Positions 62,586-64,000 of a stretch of DNA of 64,000 nt are shown here, piece by piece (positions within the stretch are counted from its first letter, which is position 1; the number at the start of each line of letters is the position of its first letter). The translations under genes and the position numbers were made by a program. Location: contig DCWN01000023.1 in NCBI GenBank assembly GCA_002328835.1, forward strand, positions 19,498-83,497, given 5' to 3'. Source of the DNA: Acidobacteria bacterium UBA2161 (GTDB taxonomy: Bacteria; Acidobacteriota; Vicinamibacteria; Vicinamibacterales; UBA823). A model generated the notes under the pieces. That model had not been told where the DNA came from. It worked only from the letters and a program-made list of their open reading frames with translations, and made no database searches.

Positions 62586-64000
62586 TCACTCCTGTGGGCG
62601 CGGTCGGGGGAACGTTCCCTCGCGCATCGCCGCGTGGTACGCGAAGCTCGCCATCACCACCGAGTTGATCATCAGGTCGCGCGGCAGCAGCTTGTCGTAG
62701 ACGTCCATGTTGAAGTGGTGGGTCCTGGCTCGGTAGTCGATCCGGTCCTGCACGAACTGGAACCCGGGCAGTCCTACCTGATTGAACGCCAGGTGATCGG
62801 TGCCTCTGTTGCTGAACTGCGAAATCGTCTCGACCTTCAGGTCCTGGAACGGGGCCATCCAGGCCTTGAGGATCGGCGTCGCCTGGGCGTTGCCCTGGGT
62901 GTGCACGCCGCGGAACTGGCCGGTCCCGTTGTCCATGTTGAAGTAGACCGAGAACGTGTCGTGGTCGGGCGTGTACACACCGTCTTCCCCGAAGTGGTGC
63001 CGGATGTAGCCCCGGGAACCGACCAGACCCATCTCCTCCTGGCTCCACAGCGCCACGCGAATCGTGCGGCGCGGCCGGACCCCGATCGCCTCGAGAATGC
63101 GCATCGCCTCGAGCACGACGGAGACGCCGCTGGCGTTGTCGGTGGCGCCGGTGCCGGTGTGCCACGAATCCAGGTGCGCACCGATCATCACGACCTCGTC
63201 GGCGAGATCGGTACCGGGGATCTCCGCGATCACGTTGTAGCCCGATGGATCCGATTCATCGAACCCGACGCGGACCTCGACGTCCATTGTCACCGGGAGG
63301 CCGCGCTCGAGAATCCGGTAGATCCGGTTGTAGTGCTCCGTCGCGACGGCGAGCGTGGGCAGCGCGTTCTCGACACCCGCGCGGGTCCGGTCGCTCCGCG
63401 TCGTTGCGTGGCCGGTGGCGTACACCGTCCCGTCGCTCCCGATGCTCGCCGCGAGCACGACGGCGACGCCTTCGGCCTTGTAGAATGCCTCCACCTCGGC
63501 GGCGGAGATCCCCTCCCGTCGGAAGGTCGACTGCTCCAGCTGGCCGCGTGCGTGCCGGCGGATGAGGAGGTCGACGCCCTCGGTCTCGAAGACGCCCAGC
63601 GATTCCTCGTCGTGCCGGAACGCGTCCTGCACGAAGCGCGGGCCCATCGACATCGGCGGCGTGGAGAGCACGACCGCGCCGTCGAGGAGGCCGCGATACT
63701 GGTCGAGGTCTTCCGGCGTCTGGATGGTCGCGATGACGGCGTTCGTGACCACCGGCGCGCCCGTTCCGGGTGTCAGGGCGAGCGGGTAGGCGATCACCAT
63801 CTGGTAGTCGGGCGCGGTCATGTGCACCGACACCCGCTGGATCTCCCACCCGACGGTCTCGTCGCCCCAGGGCTCTTTCTCGACGCCGGACAGACCGAAC
63901 TCCGTCATCCGGGCCATCGCCCACTCCTGGGCCTGGCGCATGTTCGGCGACCCGGTGAACCGCGGGCCAATCACGTCGGCCAGATAGCCGGCGCTCTCCA
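62586..64000 (-). CDS. M28 family zinc peptidase, 5' end outside the window
   Basis: A partial gene of at least 471 codons; the open frame runs to the window edge (ESAGYLADVIGPRFTGSPN). It is an M28 aminopeptidase with an inserted PA domain (residues about 70-220 of the visible part). Zinc ligands are seen in VVMIGAHLDSWHTGTGATDNASGVSV, ALWSQEEMGLVGSRGY, YFNMDNGTGQF and THHFNMDVYDKL. Signal peptide and true start lie beyond base 64000. It is followed 3 bp later by the M14 gene, so two secreted peptidases are made together. Stop is TGA. Confidence 0.9.
   Translation of the reverse strand, partial: ESAGYLADVIGPRFTGSPNMRQAQEWAMARMTEFGLSGVEKEPWGDETVGWEIQRVSVHMTAPDYQMVIAYPLALTPGTGAPVVTNAVIATIQTPEDLDQYRGLLDGAVVLSTPPMSMGPRFVQDAFRHDEESLGVFETEGVDLLIRRHARGQLEQSTFRREGISAAEVEAFYKAEGVAVVLAASIGSDGTVYATGHATTRSDRTRAGVENALPTLAVATEHYNRIYRILERGLPVTMDVEVRVGFDESDPSGYNVIAEIPGTDLADEVVMIGAHLDSWHTGTGATDNASGVSVVLEAMRILEAIGVRPRRTIRVALWSQEEMGLVGSRGYIRHHFGEDGVYTPDHDTFSVYFNMDNGTGQFRGVHTQGNAQATPILKAWMAPFQDLKVETISQFSNRGTDHLAFNQVGLPGFQFVQDRIDYRARTHHFNMDVYDKLLPRDLMINSVVMASFAYHAAMREGTFPRPRPQE

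Overview
This 64-kb window is GC-rich and densely coding, with almost no intergenic DNA over 220 bp. It carries about 45 protein-coding loci on both strands. I see no rRNA, tRNA, CRISPR array or insertion sequence. The family content best fits an uncultured Acidobacteriota of Vicinamibacteria type: a PadR regulator coupled to an ADOP-type FtsX/MacB permease, a serine/threonine kinase remnant with a TolB-like C-terminus, a DUF5916 outer-membrane protein, many secreted sulfatases and lipoproteins, and M14/M28/M42 peptidases. This placement is inference from gene content; no marker gene is present. By my count the genes stop with TGA about 24 times, TAG about 19 times and TAA about 4 times.

Layout. 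0-3 kb: AprA-like flavoprotein and dicluster ferredoxin, then a hisC broken by two in-frame TAG codons. 3-8 kb: two overlapping M42 peptidases, one apparently a pseudoenzyme, a DUF5916 protein and an internally deleted kinase. 8-16 kb: deacetylase and SLC13 transporter, divergent from a tight run of three RraA-like paralogues, an amidohydrolase, a deacylase-like lipoprotein and a CDGSH protein. 16-25 kb: APC permease, NtrC-type regulator, sulfatase, amidase, amidohydrolase and CoA ligase. 26-29 kb: a minus-strand operon of LigB-type dioxygenase, CMD-family protein, 4HBT thioesterase and a YeeE/YedE transporter. 29-39 kb: phosphogluconolactonase, a GlcD-GlcF fusion, a broken sulfatase-like gene, a MatC-like carrier, a Tat-signal aminotransferase, an enoyl-CoA hydratase and a CoA transferase. 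39-48 kb: DUF5107/TPR protein, two sulfatases, SMP-30 lipoprotein, aminotransferase. 48-55 kb: AddB and AddA, then a NUDIX hydrolase. 55-64 kb: alkaline phosphatase, ADOP permease with one in-frame TAG, PadR, M14 and M28 peptidases.

The strongest novel signal is the YeeE/YedE gene at 26038-27270. Its reading frame is broken only by a TGA at the position where I expect the family's conserved Cys (GGG-stop-ASGTLF). A perfect 8-bp hairpin follows, with its G-starting loop 24 nt after the TGA, which is the geometry of a bacterial SECIS element. I read it as a candidate selenocysteine-containing sulfur or selenium anion transporter. Other signals are twin 21-bp operators upstream of padR, a catalytic-plus-degenerate M42 pair, a kinase reduced to its two ends, and a recurring TATAATC -10 motif just upstream of starts.

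As a system the window suggests a scavenger of sulfated, peptidic and aromatic or organic-acid substrates. Secreted sulfatases, peptidases and deacylases release products, SLC13, MatC, APC and YeeE-type carriers import them, and aldolases, CoA ligases, hydratases and oxidases process them.
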